Below are positions 1-9,389 of a stretch of DNA of 56,200 nucleotides, piece by piece. The stretch is from JBGSST01 sp041736915 (GTDB lineage: Bacteria; Bdellovibrionota; FAC87; UBA2466): contig JBGSST010000241.1 of the NCBI GenBank assembly GCA_041736915.1, positions 1 to 56,200 of the forward strand. Direction: 5' to 3'. Under the pieces are notes generated by a model. The model was not told where the DNA came from, ran no database searches, and saw only the letters and a program-made list of their open reading frames with translations. Position 1 is the stretch's first letter. The number at the start of each line of letters is the position of its first letter. Both the position numbers and the translations under genes were made by a program.

Positions 1-485
1 CCGTGAAGCGGAATGCCCGAACGAACGTGCTGTTCGAAAGACTGCCGGCCTTGCATCACGACGAGCGCACCAATGTTGTCCTTCGACATCGCGGCCAACG
101 CATCCACGAGAAGCTCGCTCAGTTTGCCGGGCTCCAGACCACGGGTTCGGTTCCACGGGCGCCAGGTGGCCATCGATTCGAAAGCGCGGCGAAAGTCGTC
201 TTGAAAGATCACCACGATGCTGACGAACATCGAAATCAAACCAAACTGAAACAGCTGCGACGTCAGGTACATCTTCAGGGACTGCGCCAGCGCGTAAGTC
301 ACCAGTAGGGGAACCAGGGCGAAAAGAATCGCGCGGGCGGTTCGCTTTTTCAGCCACACCGATCCGATCGCGAGCAGTACGCCGATGAACACGATGTCGA
401 GCACGTCGACCCAGTTCATCAGTAAACGGCACTCTTCCAGGTACTGAAGAATGCGTTGGGCTAATTGGGCTAAAGCGGGAGCCAT
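1..485 (-). CDS. cdaA: Diadenylate cyclase CdaA (3' end cut by window edge)
   Basis: Membrane enzyme expected to make cyclic di-AMP from two ATP. Read on the minus strand, the protein shows the CdaA plan: an N-terminal stretch with NWVDVLDIVFIGV as first membrane helix, then two more hydrophobic segments, the cytoplasmic linker FQDDFRRAFE, and the beginning of the DAC domain (GALVVMQG then SGIPLH). The catalytic DGA and RHR motifs lie beyond the window. I start at 485 (ATG). A second in-frame ATG at 419 directly precedes NWVDVLD and is where most family members begin, so the first 22 residues are uncertain. Family assignment is firm; product activity is inferred because the catalytic end is not visible. 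Confidence 0.9.
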   Translation of the reverse strand, partial: MAPALAQLAQRILQYLEECRLLMNWVDVLDIVFIGVLLAIGSVWLKKRTARAILFALVPLLVTYALAQSLKMYLTSQLFQFGLISMFVSIVVIFQDDFRRAFESMATWRPWNRTRGLEPGKLSELLVDALAAMSKDNIGALVVMQGRQSFEQHVRSGIPLH

Positions 486-518
486 TCCCGTTCTTTTCGG
501 CTATTTGGCCGAGGGGGA

Positions 519-1166
519 TTATCGCGCTGCGCTAAGGATTTTCTTGAGGAATCGCTTAGTGGCGTAGAAGGCGCGGGCCGGGAACTTTTCGCCGGTTATG
601 GGGCAACGGCTAAGCCCCTTGCCGGTGCCGGTAGGGCGTAGCTGCAGAATGTCGGAAAAGCTGCCCACGTTGTGGTGAGCCATCATCTCGCCGGAGGCCA
701 CGAGGTGCCGCACGTCTTCCCAAAAGCCGCGAATCTCCGCGACAAGCTCGGGATCGGTTACGTCAAACGGACAAATCACGACGGCTTTAGCCTGATTCGG
801 CGACTCGTAAACGCAGCCCACTAGGATCAAACGCGAGAGCTTCGACCACAACGTAGAGGTCTCGAACTCTTCTTCCAGAATCTTTTGCGGATTGAGATTC
901 GTGACCTTAATCGTTTCCTGCGGGGCCCACGCCTCGTCGAGCCATTCCACCTTGGTGGACTTCAGCTCGAAGTCCCCGCCATCGGGTAGGGCCAAGTTGG
1001 ATACGCCGAGCAGCGAAGCGTGTTCCAGCGTTTGTCCGGCCCAGCCCTTGTTGATGCCCCGTGGAGTGTCGACGGTAACGCCGTAAGTTTTCGCCAGCAG
1101 CGAAAGCTCGCGTCCCACCACCTGCTCGCGCAGGCGGGCGACTACTTCATCACGGCTTGGGCTCAT
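519..1166 (-). CDS. MutH/Sau3AI-like DNA endonuclease
   Basis: 215 residues. The segment NKGWAGQTLE (res 39-48) followed by GGDFELKS (63-70) matches the E...D...ExK active-site layout of the MutH/Sau3AI nuclease fold; E48, D65, E67 and K69 are the candidate metal ligands and catalytic lysine. A type II MvaI/BcnI-like nuclease is the alternative, because the spacing between D and ExK is shorter than in E. coli MutH. No methyltransferase gene is adjacent, which argues for a solitary repair or nicking enzyme rather than a restriction system. Its start overlaps the end of the upstream Ppx/GppA-like gene by 17 nt, so the two are probably co-translated. No substrate sequence can be read from the gene. 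Confidence 0.6.
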   Translation of the reverse strand: MSPSRDEVVARLREQVVGRELSLLAKTYGVTVDTPRGINKGWAGQTLEHASLLGVSNLALPDGGDFELKSTKVEWLDEAWAPQETIKVTNLNPQKILEEEFETSTLWSKLSRLILVGCVYESPNQAKAVVICPFDVTDPELVAEIRGFWEDVRHLVASGEMMAHHNVGSFSDILQLRPTGTGKGLSRCPITGEKFPARAFYATKRFLKKILSAAR

Positions 1167-2205
1167 CTTTCGCGGTGCCCTTTCTCAGCAAACCGTCGGC
1201 GAGGTTCACCTTCAGCGGGGCGACCTCCGTGATACCAACCTCTTCCATGAAGCCTAGTACCAGGATCAGGTTGGGGATCTGATTCTCAGCGTACTTGCCG
1301 CTAATCTTGTCGTCGGTGAGGTTCCAGCTCGCTTCGAGGGCTTTTTTGACCATGCCCTGATCGTAAGACTTGTCTTCGGGACCCATTGCCTGGTCCTTCA
1401 CGCTAATGAAGTGAACGCTGCCGATTCCGACGACCACGCCTTCTTCTTTAGTGACCCGATTTTTCACGTCGGCGGTGCCCTTCCGGGCTTCTTTATGTAC
1501 GGCCGCCAGCGCTTTGGTGGCGACGGATTTACCGACGGGGTTTACCCGCTTCTTCCCGCCACCTTTGAGCTGGCGAACTTTTTCTTTGAGGATGTCGGAG
1601 CCAAAGCTGTTGTTGGAGGAAACCACCTGGCCCTCTTTGCTCATCATCGAAAGCTGCTGCGATCCACCGCCGATGTCCCACACGACGGCCTTTAACGGGT
1701 CTACTTTCGAAATGCCGACCGCGGCCCAAAAGCCCAGCTCCGCTTCTTCGTTCTGCGAGATCACCTTGATGGCGATGCCGGTCTCGCCGGAAAGTTTCCC
1801 CGCTACGGCCTCACCGTTCTTGGCTTCACGAAACGCCGAAGTAGCCACGCCGACAAACTCGGTTGCTCCGAGCTGTTCCGCCGATGCCTTCAGCTTTTTC
1901 AGCTCGGTCACGCCAGTTTCGATGATCTCCGGAGAAAACTCCTTCTTCTTTCCGCTCGCCTTGAGGGCGTCCTGGTAGGCAACTTTCACTTCGCCATTAT
2001 CCTCGGCGGTCGGGAACAGAATCTCGACGTCCGTCATTCCTTTGTCGTCCGTCAGAACCCGGCCAACTTTCATCTTCGTGGCGCCCGAGCCCACGTCGAA
2101 GGCAGCCCGCACGACGGTTTTTACGATTTTTGGTTCGGCCTTTTCGGGCGACGAGGCACAACCGGTAAAACCGAGAAAGAGGAAGAGAACGATGGCGTGA
2201 CGCAT
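1150..2205 (-). CDS. Ppx/GppA-family phosphatase-like lipoprotein
   Basis: 351 residues with a lipoprotein signal (hydrophobic run ending in FTGC, Cys16). The mature part has the ASKHA fold marks of exopolyphosphatase / pppGpp phosphohydrolases: AAFDVGSGATKMKVG (phosphate-1 loop), EFVGVATSAFREAKNG, and VVWDIGGGSQQLSM (phosphate-2 loop), then GIGSVHF near the C-terminus. Ppx/GppA proteins are normally cytoplasmic, so a membrane-anchored exported version is unusual. It would act on phosphoanhydrides outside the cytoplasm, or have lost that role. It heads a two-gene unit with the MutH-like nuclease and is divergent from tadA. Confidence 0.8.
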   Translation of the reverse strand: MRHAIVLFLFLGFTGCASSPEKAEPKIVKTVVRAAFDVGSGATKMKVGRVLTDDKGMTDVEILFPTAEDNGEVKVAYQDALKASGKKKEFSPEIIETGVTELKKLKASAEQLGATEFVGVATSAFREAKNGEAVAGKLSGETGIAIKVISQNEEAELGFWAAVGISKVDPLKAVVWDIGGGSQQLSMMSKEGQVVSSNNSFGSDILKEKVRQLKGGGKKRVNPVGKSVATKALAAVHKEARKGTADVKNRVTKEEGVVVGIGSVHFISVKDQAMGPEDKSYDQGMVKKALEASWNLTDDKISGKYAENQIPNLILVLGFMEEVGITEVAPLKVNLADGLLRKGTAKDEPKP

Positions 2206-2288
2206 GGATGAGCTCCTAATAATCGACCATAAATATCACGGCGACTCTTCCTGTTGCAATGCACCTACGGTCACGTTTAGCCTTCGGC

Positions 2289-2774
2289 ATGCCCGAAATA
2301 GCCCCCATCGATAGCTGGATGCAGCTGGCCCTCGAGCTGGCCCGTGAAGCCGGTCAGAACGACGAGGCCCCCATTGGCGCCGTTCTCATCCACGAAGGTA
2401 AAGTTTTGGGGAGGGGAAGGAACCGCCGGGAAGAAACCCAACGGACTACCTCCCACGCCGAGCTCGAAGCGCTGGACGAGTACAGCCGGCAGTATAAGTC
2501 GTGGCGGTTGCCGCTAGGAACGGTGCTGGTCGCTACCTTAGAACCCTGCGTGATGTGCACGGGCGCCATGCTGTGGGCGCGGGTGGACAAGATCTACTAC
2601 GGCTGCAAGGACCCCAAAGACGCTGGCTTAAGCCACCTATTGCCCGCCGTCGATTCAGGCCGCTTCGATCACAAGTTCAGCATCGTGGAAGGCGGCTGGC
2701 GCGAGGCCGAATGCGCGACTCTGCTGAAGGATTTCTTCAAAAAGAAGCGAACCTCACGCGAGGAAGCGCTGTAG
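2289..2774 (+). CDS. tadA: tRNA-specific adenosine deaminase TadA
   Basis: Converts the wobble adenosine of tRNA-Arg(ACG) to inosine. The zinc site is complete: HAE (His56, catalytic Glu58) and PCVMC (Cys87, Cys90), in a CDA-fold protein of 161 residues, normal for TadA. The downstream GCKDPKDAG stretch is typical of the family. I take ATG 2289 because the family starts close to the WMQLALELA helix; an in-frame ATG at 2259 would add ten residues of non-family character. The 3' end overlaps the convergent DUF523 gene by 21 bp. Confidence 0.92.
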   Translation: MPEIAPIDSWMQLALELAREAGQNDEAPIGAVLIHEGKVLGRGRNRREETQRTTSHAELEALDEYSRQYKSWRLPLGTVLVATLEPCVMCTGAMLWARVDKIYYGCKDPKDAGLSHLLPAVDSGRFDHKFSIVEGGWREAECATLLKDFFKKKRTSREEAL

Positions 2775-3695
2775 CCCGAGCGACTTGGGGTACGGGTCCC
2801 AAAAAAGATTCTCCGCGAGGTAGGTAACGCCGACGCGCTGAGAGGTGTGGCGCAGCAGTGACACCATCGTTTGAAACGACACCTCGCCCGTTTGGTACCC
2901 CTGCAGATCTTCGTACAGTGATTTTTTCTCCGCCTCGGGTAGCCGGTCCTTCAGGAAACCGAACAGGTGCTGAAGCACGTTGAAACGCCGTCCGGGCGTC
3001 GACCGCTTGGAAAGTGCTTGGGCGAATACGGTCTCGTACTCGGCGCAGGCTTTGTCGGGAGCCCGCCGATCGGAGTTAGCGGCAATTTTTCCGAGGTCCT
3101 TGGCGAGCTTCTGGTTGTGAGCCATGAGCACGAACTTGTAGCGCTGATGAAAAAGCTGCATCGAAGCGACGGTCTTGGGCAGGTCGCGCCAGCGCCGCCG
3201 AGCAAACACCTGCATCACGAAGTGCTCCCGCTCTTCGACATCGGCCATGCGGCCCTCTTCGGTGCACGGTACGAGAGGGAAATTCGCGACGAAAGCCGCC
3301 GCAAACATTCCCTGACCCGTGCGGTCCATGTACCCATTCTTCTTTTCGACTTTCACCCGCTCGAGTCCGCACGAGGGAGAGTTCTTTTTGAAGACCATGC
3401 CGTCGGGCTCGGGAAACTTGGTCAGCATCTTGGCGGCGGTTTTTTTGGCCAGCGTAGTGAGCTTGCGGCCGGTGGTATTGCCGACCAACTCCACGCCATC
3501 TCCGTGGGCGATCTGTTTCACACTTTCGCGCGGCACTCCAAGCCCCATCTCCATCTCCGGGCAGACCGCGTAATACTCCACCTGTTTGGCTAACTCCTTG
3601 ATGAGCCATTCGTGCCCTTTGTGTCCGCCATCGAAGCGCACTTGGTTGCCCAGCAGGCAGGAGCTGATGCCAATGAGTGGTTTGGGCTCTTTCAC
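2754..3695 (-). CDS. DUF523-DUF1722 (YbgA) fusion protein
   Basis: 313 residues in two domains. Residues 1-155 are DUF523, with ISSCLLG near the N-terminus, VCPEMEMGLGVPRE and NSPSCGLERV; the conserved cysteines of these motifs suggest a metal or thiol site. Residues 160-313 are DUF1722 (YbgA), which in many bacteria is fused to or adjacent to DUF523 and DNA photolyase. No photolyase is present here. The start is GTG at 3695, one base after the stop of the upstream epimerase-like gene, so the two form an operon. The function of the family is unsettled. Confidence 0.88.
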   Translation of the reverse strand: MKEPKPLIGISSCLLGNQVRFDGGHKGHEWLIKELAKQVEYYAVCPEMEMGLGVPRESVKQIAHGDGVELVGNTTGRKLTTLAKKTAAKMLTKFPEPDGMVFKKNSPSCGLERVKVEKKNGYMDRTGQGMFAAAFVANFPLVPCTEEGRMADVEEREHFVMQVFARRRWRDLPKTVASMQLFHQRYKFVLMAHNQKLAKDLGKIAANSDRRAPDKACAEYETVFAQALSKRSTPGRRFNVLQHLFGFLKDRLPEAEKKSLYEDLQGYQTGEVSFQTMVSLLRHTSQRVGVTYLAENLFWDPYPKSLGLQRFLA

Positions 3696-3696
3696 G

Positions 3697-4653
3697 TCAG
3701 GCCGACGGTGACGCCGGCGACGTTCGGCCTATAGGGCTCGCCGTTTTTTCGATGCCGGTCGTGAGCAATGACTCGTTCAACGCCGTGAACCGGAAACGAT
3801 AGCCCATTCGCTGCAACCGTTCGGGCCGCACGCGGTGGCTGTCGGAAATCGAGTCCACTTTTTCGCCGGAAAAGAACCGGGCCACCGGCGCTAGCGCCGA
3901 CAGTGAAAGGCGGCTTCCCGACTGCTTTTTCAGGAAATCGTTGAAATCGGAATGCGTGCTGGGCTCGGGGCTGCTCACGTTGATGACCCCTTCGACCGCC
4001 TGATTGACGAGGCAGGCGCGAATGGCCCCCACGGCGTCGTCGAGCGAAATCCACGAAACCCACTTGCCGGCCGAACTACCGCCGCTAAACGCCGGGGCGT
4101 GGGCGAAGACCGCGGCCTGGGGCCCGAGTAAAAATCCGAGCCGCAAGAGAACGAGTCGCCCCATGCCGTAAGGCAAAACCCGCGCCTCGCGTTCCATGTC
4201 GGCGTAAACCTTGGCCAGAAAATCGTCGCCGGCGGGGAAGGACTCGGTGATCCACTTTTCGCCCTGTTCGCCGTAAATCATTTCGGACGAGGCCACGATT
4301 AAGGTAACCGGACGTCCTTTGCGCTCTTTGAGGGCGGATACGAGCTGGCGGGTGCCGCTCACTCGGCTCTCGCGAATCTGCCTTTTCTTTTCTTCGTTCC
4401 AGCGGCCGTCGAGCCAGCACTCGCCCGCTAGGTGAAGGATCGCGTCCACGTTCTTCAGCGGCTCCGCGGGCGGGCTCTCTTTCGAGGCATCCCACGCAAC
4501 CCCCGCAATCTTCTTGCCCAGCCGCTTTTCCAGCGCCGCCGCAAAAGCGGGGGCCGTGCGCGACAGCAAGGTGATCTCGTGACCTTGTTCAAGGAGGGTT
4601 TCGGTCAGGCGTGAGCCCAAAAATCCGGTGCCACCGGTGATGACTATCTTCAT
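3697..4653 (-). CDS. TIGR01777-type NAD(P)-binding epimerase-like protein
   Basis: Extended short-chain dehydrogenase fold of the YfcH / SDR39U1 type. The N-terminal ITGGTGFLGSRL is the dinucleotide-binding GxxGxxG loop. Later come the family segments ILHLAGE, RIRESRV-like KRQIRESRVSGTR, VASSEMIYGEQGE, and the C-terminal LQRMGYRFRF, which is diagnostic of TIGR01777. Length (318 aa) is normal. Substrate is not known for the family. First gene of a pair with DUF523-DUF1722; divergent from the large glycosyltransferase gene. Confidence 0.88.
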   Translation of the reverse strand: MKIVITGGTGFLGSRLTETLLEQGHEITLLSRTAPAFAAALEKRLGKKIAGVAWDASKESPPAEPLKNVDAILHLAGECWLDGRWNEEKKRQIRESRVSGTRQLVSALKERKGRPVTLIVASSEMIYGEQGEKWITESFPAGDDFLAKVYADMEREARVLPYGMGRLVLLRLGFLLGPQAAVFAHAPAFSGGSSAGKWVSWISLDDAVGAIRACLVNQAVEGVINVSSPEPSTHSDFNDFLKKQSGSRLSLSALAPVARFFSGEKVDSISDSHRVRPERLQRMGYRFRFTALNESLLTTGIEKTASPIGRTSPASPSA

Positions 4654-4761
4654 AGGTTAGAGTGCGAGTGTAGCGGAACCCCCTCGAACAATTCAAGGCC
4701 GGTTCCCGTGGGAACGCGCTTTGGAAGCGGCGTGACGTCCACGGGCGGGGGAAATGTTGAT

Positions 4762-6513
4762 ATGGTAGCCGTGAACGAGGTCTCCATGTCACGTTTCGAC
4801 GACTACATCCTTTGGAAGTCGAGTTCGACCAGCGGCGCGGATAGCTTGGGACCCGAACGGGGCCTACTCGTCTCTTCCGCCCCGTTGCCCAACAAGGGCA
4901 TGCGTTATGCGGTGGTGGGACGGCACCCGCAGGTTCCGGCCAGCACCTTCGCCCACACCGAGCTCGGGGGACGCCCGGCCTTGTTTCTGCTGAGCGATGC
5001 GGACGACGTGGTGGCCGAAGGCTGGCTACCGGCGCCGGAGTGCCTGTTTGCTCCGCGATCGCCCGAGCTGATGCTTAGGGCCTTGGTGTCGAGCTCGGCC
5101 GTGGTCAGCTTTTCGCTGCTGCCGGCGATTGTGGCGATTGGCCACCGCATTCCGGCCATCGTCGTATCCGAGGAGCCGCATACGATGTTGCTGGCCGAGC
5201 GGATGTCGATTCCCTGCGTGAAACCGGGTCCCGCCAAGCGGCTCATGGCGGCCATCGCGGAACGGCTCGAGTCGCACCGCTGGGAGATCACTTTTTTGGG
5301 CGCCGAGCTGATGCGCCAAAAGCTGCCCGCGTTATCCGCCGCCGACGAAAAAACGCCGTCCGCGCGGGAGCTAACCATTGCGCTCATCGCCGACGAAAAG
5401 TTTCTGCCGCATCTGAACGGCCTCGTGCACAACTTGAAAGAGGTCGCCCAGGCTGCGCTCCGATTTGAAATTCTGGCCCTCGACGATGCCACCGCCGATT
5501 TCGTGGCCGGCATCGACGCTCACGTGCGCTGCTACAAGTTCAGCGAGCTGTGGGATGGAAATGAGCCCCCGGGTTTCGATTCGTGGTCGATGGCCGATCG
5601 GGCGTTTCGCTCCAAGCCGAAGTTTCTTCTGCGGCTGGTGCGGGGTAATCAGGCCCCCGTGTTTTACTTCGATACCGACCTCCACTTCATGGGGTGTCCT
5701 TCCTACCTGCTCGACGAGTTTGCGGACCCGGAATCTTCGCTGCTTTTGTTTCCGAACTGGAACGACACTCCCGAGGAAACGAAACGTTGGGGCGTGTTCA
5801 ACGCCGGCATGATTGGCGTGCGGCCGGGTTGCGAGCGGTTCTTGGAAGTGTGGACCTCACTTTGCCAAACCACCTACCAAAGCGGCGCCGACGGATATGT
5901 AAACGATCAGGGCTTTCTCGATCTCATTCCGCTCTACCTCGATCGCTTCACCGTTTATCGCCGGGGCGACGAGAACGTAGCGCGGTGGAATCAGCTGACC
6001 CGTGAGGACGGCTTAACCGTGCGATCGTTTCATGCGTCTCAGCCCGACATATATGGTTTCTACGAGCAGAAGATGGCGTGGGATCAGGCGCTGTGGGCGT
6101 TTGCCGATCCATCCCGCCACTTTCGCCTGACCGATCGCTGGGCCAAGGTGCTTTCGCGGTCGTGGCGCGAGCACGTATTGCCGCTATCACGATTCATGGG
6201 TTTTGCGCGCGTGTTGCGACGGGCCTGGGCCGCCCGTTGGCTGGAATCCCCGCGCGCGATGCGCTTCTTCGTTTACGGTGCGGGGCAGGCGTTGCTTCGG
6301 CTGGGGGCGGTAGCGCGACGTTTCGTTTTGTCCGAGCACAAGATCGAGCTATCCGGAGCGCAAACTCCGTGGGTGTCGCAACAGCAGCTGGCGATTCGCG
6401 AAAGCACGTCCCGGCGCAAAAGCGCGTTGCCGTCGGTGGTGCCTTTCGAAATTTCCGAGCTCGCCGTGCGGGAGTCAAAACCGGTGATCGGACCCCGGGT
6501 GGAAATTCACTAG
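4762..6513 (+). CDS. Putative two-domain glycosyltransferase
   Basis: About 583 residues. The first ~200 residues resemble the C-terminal half of polysaccharide pyruvyltransferases (a run of VVSFSLLPAIVAIGHRIPAIVV followed by MLLAERMSIPCVKP). Residues ~210-480 look like a GT-A glycosyltransferase: ELTIALIADEKFLPHLNGLVHNL start, then VFYFDTDLHFMG with a DxD metal site, GVFNAGMIGVRPG and YVNDQGFLDLI. The C-terminal ~100 residues are basic and unassigned. ATG 4762 is preceded by CGGGGGAA about 10 nt upstream; GTG 4708 and ATG 4786 are alternatives. It precedes a GT4 gene with 9 nt spacing, so the two probably build one surface glycan. Donor and acceptor cannot be told. Confidence 0.65.
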   Translation: MVAVNEVSMSRFDDYILWKSSSTSGADSLGPERGLLVSSAPLPNKGMRYAVVGRHPQVPASTFAHTELGGRPALFLLSDADDVVAEGWLPAPECLFAPRSPELMLRALVSSSAVVSFSLLPAIVAIGHRIPAIVVSEEPHTMLLAERMSIPCVKPGPAKRLMAAIAERLESHRWEITFLGAELMRQKLPALSAADEKTPSARELTIALIADEKFLPHLNGLVHNLKEVAQAALRFEILALDDATADFVAGIDAHVRCYKFSELWDGNEPPGFDSWSMADRAFRSKPKFLLRLVRGNQAPVFYFDTDLHFMGCPSYLLDEFADPESSLLLFPNWNDTPEETKRWGVFNAGMIGVRPGCERFLEVWTSLCQTTYQSGADGYVNDQGFLDLIPLYLDRFTVYRRGDENVARWNQLTREDGLTVRSFHASQPDIYGFYEQKMAWDQALWAFADPSRHFRLTDRWAKVLSRSWREHVLPLSRFMGFARVLRRAWAARWLESPRAMRFFVYGAGQALLRLGAVARRFVLSEHKIELSGAQTPWVSQQQLAIRESTSRRKSALPSVVPFEISELAVRESKPVIGPRVEIH

Positions 6514-6522
6514 GGAGTAACT

Positions 6523-7665
6523 ATGAAGCTCGCCGTTCTCACTTCGGCCTTTCCCCCGTTCGCGGCTTCCGAATCCGACTACGTTTCTGAGCTGTGCGAG
6601 GCTCTGACCGAGCGCGGAGTGGCCGTGCACGCGTTCGTTCCGCGAGGGGGACCGGCCTCGGCGTTTAGCTTCCCGGTTAGCCGAAGCCGGGGTTGGGCCG
6701 GTGTGCTTTCCAATCTGCTGAGCCAACCGGTTGACACGCTACTCGTGCCTTACCAGCCGTGGTTATTTCAGGATACCCCCGGAGCCCTTCGCGCGGTTCG
6801 AATCCTGAAGTGGGCCCGGCCGCACATTGTTCGCACGGCGGTACTTTTCAATCCCGATCCGCTGACCGCTGACCAAGAACCATTTCTCTCGCAGTTCGAC
6901 CGCGTGATTGTGCTTAGTGAGCGGCACGCGTGCGTGTTCGGCCGTAAGTTTCCCCACCTAGCGAACCGCACGTCGGTCATTCCTCCGTTCTCCCTCGTGA
7001 AGTCGGAGAATTTGCGGAGCAGGAACCATACGGAGGGCGAAATATTTCAATGGCTCGCCCTGGGCTTCGTCTATCCCGGAAAAGGGATCGAAACGCTACT
7101 CAAGGCGTTTGCGCGTAGCGCGCCCGCTACGTCCCGATCGCACCTGACCATCGTTGGCGGCACGTTGGAGCCGGGCGCTAACCAGTGGAACGAGTTCGGC
7201 AGGTGGCTGCGCTTGAGCGCGGAGGCGCTGGGCATTGCGCCGTTCGTCGAGTGGGCCGGCGCCTACGCCACACCAGAAACTTTTCCTAGTGAGCTACTGA
7301 GGCGATCGCACGCGGCGGTGGTTCCCTACGACGTAGGGCTTGGGATCAATAATTCGGCGCTGGCCACACTCGCCCAGGCTTCTTTACCCATCCTTTCCAC
7401 GCGCGGCTCGTTTCTGGACTCGGACCTAAAGCACGGCGACAACTGCTGGCTCGTACGGCCCCGCAAACCTAAGGAGCTGGCCCAGGCGATGGCGCAGATT
7501 CAGCAAGATGCTGAGCTGCGCGGGCGGCTGCGGACTGGCTCGCACCACCTCTCATTGCGCGTTTACGATCGCGCGAGCCTCTTCGACGAGTGGAACACCA
7601 TTTTGCGCCGTGACATAGCGACGGCCGCGCGGAAGAACGGGCGGCTCATTCCTCGGCCAGCCTAG
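6523..7665 (+). CDS. GT4-family glycosyltransferase
   Basis: 380 residues, GT-B fold. The N-terminal KLAVLTSAFPPFAASESDYVSELCEAL is the typical acceptor-domain start; LALGFVYPGKGIETLLKAFA and LTIVGGTLEPG mark the start of the nucleotide-sugar domain, and AHAAVVPYD-type GLGINNSALATLAQASLPILST is the donor-binding region. A usual family EX7E is weak here. RBS GGGAG sits 5 nt before the ATG. Shares an operon with the preceding putative glycosyltransferase. Confidence 0.82.
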   Translation: MKLAVLTSAFPPFAASESDYVSELCEALTERGVAVHAFVPRGGPASAFSFPVSRSRGWAGVLSNLLSQPVDTLLVPYQPWLFQDTPGALRAVRILKWARPHIVRTAVLFNPDPLTADQEPFLSQFDRVIVLSERHACVFGRKFPHLANRTSVIPPFSLVKSENLRSRNHTEGEIFQWLALGFVYPGKGIETLLKAFARSAPATSRSHLTIVGGTLEPGANQWNEFGRWLRLSAEALGIAPFVEWAGAYATPETFPSELLRRSHAAVVPYDVGLGINNSALATLAQASLPILSTRGSFLDSDLKHGDNCWLVRPRKPKELAQAMAQIQQDAELRGRLRTGSHHLSLRVYDRASLFDEWNTILRRDIATAARKNGRLIPRPA

Positions 7666-7692
7666 AGGGGCCCGGCAAGGTATACTTAATTC

Positions 7693-9369
7693 ATGACGTC
7701 ATCCCGGCCCTTCACCCGGTTTTCCCCGCTCTGGCTCGCCCTGGTTCCTTGCGTGCTGCTGGCCGACGAGCGGCCCGTTCCGCGCATCAACGCGCAGGAT
7801 TTGGACAACTCCGACCAGATGGAGATCGTGGGCGATCCGTTGGTGAAGCCGCAGGAGCCACCGAAGGTGGTCGATGCCCGCGAGGCCGTTCCGCTCATCG
7901 ATGAGGGCAATCGGTTTTGTGACTTGGGAGAGTTCGAGCGGGGTCGCGACAACTTCTTGCGAGCGATTGAAATCGATCCCAAGAACTTTCGGGGATACGC
8001 CGGGCTAGGCCGTGCTTGGATCGGACTAAACGAGCTGGGCCGTGCCGCTGAGCCAACCCAAAAGGCATTGGAGCTCGACAAAAATTCCGTAGATGCTCTG
8101 CTGAATCAGGCCGAGATTTACTTCGCCTCGGGCCAGCCCAAGAACGGCGGCGACTTCATCAACAAGGCGGTCAACGCTAATGCCAACTTCGGCCGTCTGC
8201 ACGAGGTTCGTGGGGCGCAGGCCTACGCCGACGGAAAAACGGATGAAGCGGTTCAGTTTTTTGAGAGCGCGATCAAGCAGAACAGCGTGCTGGGCCGTTC
8301 GTACCTAATGTTGGGCGAAGCGTACCGGCAGAAAGAAAAATTCAAGGAAGCGATCGCCACTTACGAAAAGGCGCTGAAGATTCCGCTGTCGGCGGATTAC
8401 AAAGGCCGCCTGCACGAACGGCTAAGCCGTCTCTATACTTCGTTGCGCCAGCACGGTTTGGCGATCAAGGAAGCCAAGGCCGCGCTGTTTATCGAAAAGG
8501 ACAACGCCGACTACATGATGGCGCTGGCCGACGCGTACAATGCCGGCGAACAAAGCGACAAGGCGATAAACACCTTTCGCGAAGCCATCAATGCCAACCC
8601 CAAGCTTACCGCCGGTTACCTCGGCATGGGCAAAACGCTGCTGAAGGCCGGGCACACCCAAAGGGCGATCAATACCTACAAAATTCTCCTCGACCTCGAG
8701 CCGCAGAACGCCCAGGCGCACTACGAGCTGGCGAACGCTTACCAAAAGCGCGGCGACCCTTCACTGCAGAATGCGGTCGACCATTTTCAGCGTACGGTGG
8801 CGCTCGATCCCGATCACTTCGATGCCCACTTCAACCTTGGCCGCATCTACCGCCGGGACAAAAAGTACGACATCGCGAGAAAAAACCTGGAAAGCGCCAC
8901 CCGCATCAGCCCGAAGATTCCCGCCGCCTGGGAAGAGCTGGGCTACGTACTGACCGCGGTGGGCGAGAACAAGAAGGCCATCCTCGCGTTTCAGAAAGCG
9001 TTAGAGCTCGACCAGGCCAACCCAACCACGCGCACTAACCTCGGCAAGGTGCTGGTGGCCGACGGGGCCAACGATGCCGCGATCGGTCATTTTCAGATCG
9101 TGCTGGCGAAGTACCCCCGTTACCCCGAGGCCGCTTACGGGTTGGGGCTGGCCTTTTGCCAGAAGGGGGACGTGGATGAGGCCCAGCGTTACCTGAAGAA
9201 GGCCACCATTTACCGCGCCAAACGTGCTGGCTACTTGCTCAGCTTCATCAATAAAAACTGCCTCAAAGGGCGCCGGCCCGCGTCTCCTTCGCCGTACACG
9301 TCCGATCCCGACGAAAAGGAAGACAACGAAGTGATAAAGTCCGCACCGCCCCCTCTTTCCAATCAGTGA
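7693..9369 (+). CDS. Exported TPR-repeat protein
   Basis: 558 residues, cleavable signal peptide ending near CVLLADE. From residue ~70 to ~510 it is a continuous superhelix of about a dozen tetratricopeptide repeats, with the usual W-LG-Y-A-F-A-P pattern (for example AWEELGYVLTAVGENKKAILAFQKALELD). The C-terminal ~35 residues are Pro/Ser/Asp-rich and probably disordered. It would be a periplasmic scaffold. Partners are not visible; the next gene, an acylase lipoprotein, follows after 20 bp. Confidence 0.85.
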   Translation: MTSSRPFTRFSPLWLALVPCVLLADERPVPRINAQDLDNSDQMEIVGDPLVKPQEPPKVVDAREAVPLIDEGNRFCDLGEFERGRDNFLRAIEIDPKNFRGYAGLGRAWIGLNELGRAAEPTQKALELDKNSVDALLNQAEIYFASGQPKNGGDFINKAVNANANFGRLHEVRGAQAYADGKTDEAVQFFESAIKQNSVLGRSYLMLGEAYRQKEKFKEAIATYEKALKIPLSADYKGRLHERLSRLYTSLRQHGLAIKEAKAALFIEKDNADYMMALADAYNAGEQSDKAINTFREAINANPKLTAGYLGMGKTLLKAGHTQRAINTYKILLDLEPQNAQAHYELANAYQKRGDPSLQNAVDHFQRTVALDPDHFDAHFNLGRIYRRDKKYDIARKNLESATRISPKIPAAWEELGYVLTAVGENKKAILAFQKALELDQANPTTRTNLGKVLVADGANDAAIGHFQIVLAKYPRYPEAAYGLGLAFCQKGDVDEAQRYLKKATIYRAKRAGYLLSFINKNCLKGRRPASPSPYTSDPDEKEDNEVIKSAPPPLSNQ

Positions 9370-9389
9370 GTTCCGAATAGAATGGGCCG

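Noticed and set aside
519..1166. Restriction-modification system
   Set aside because: No DNA methyltransferase gene adjacent, so the nuclease is described as solitary.
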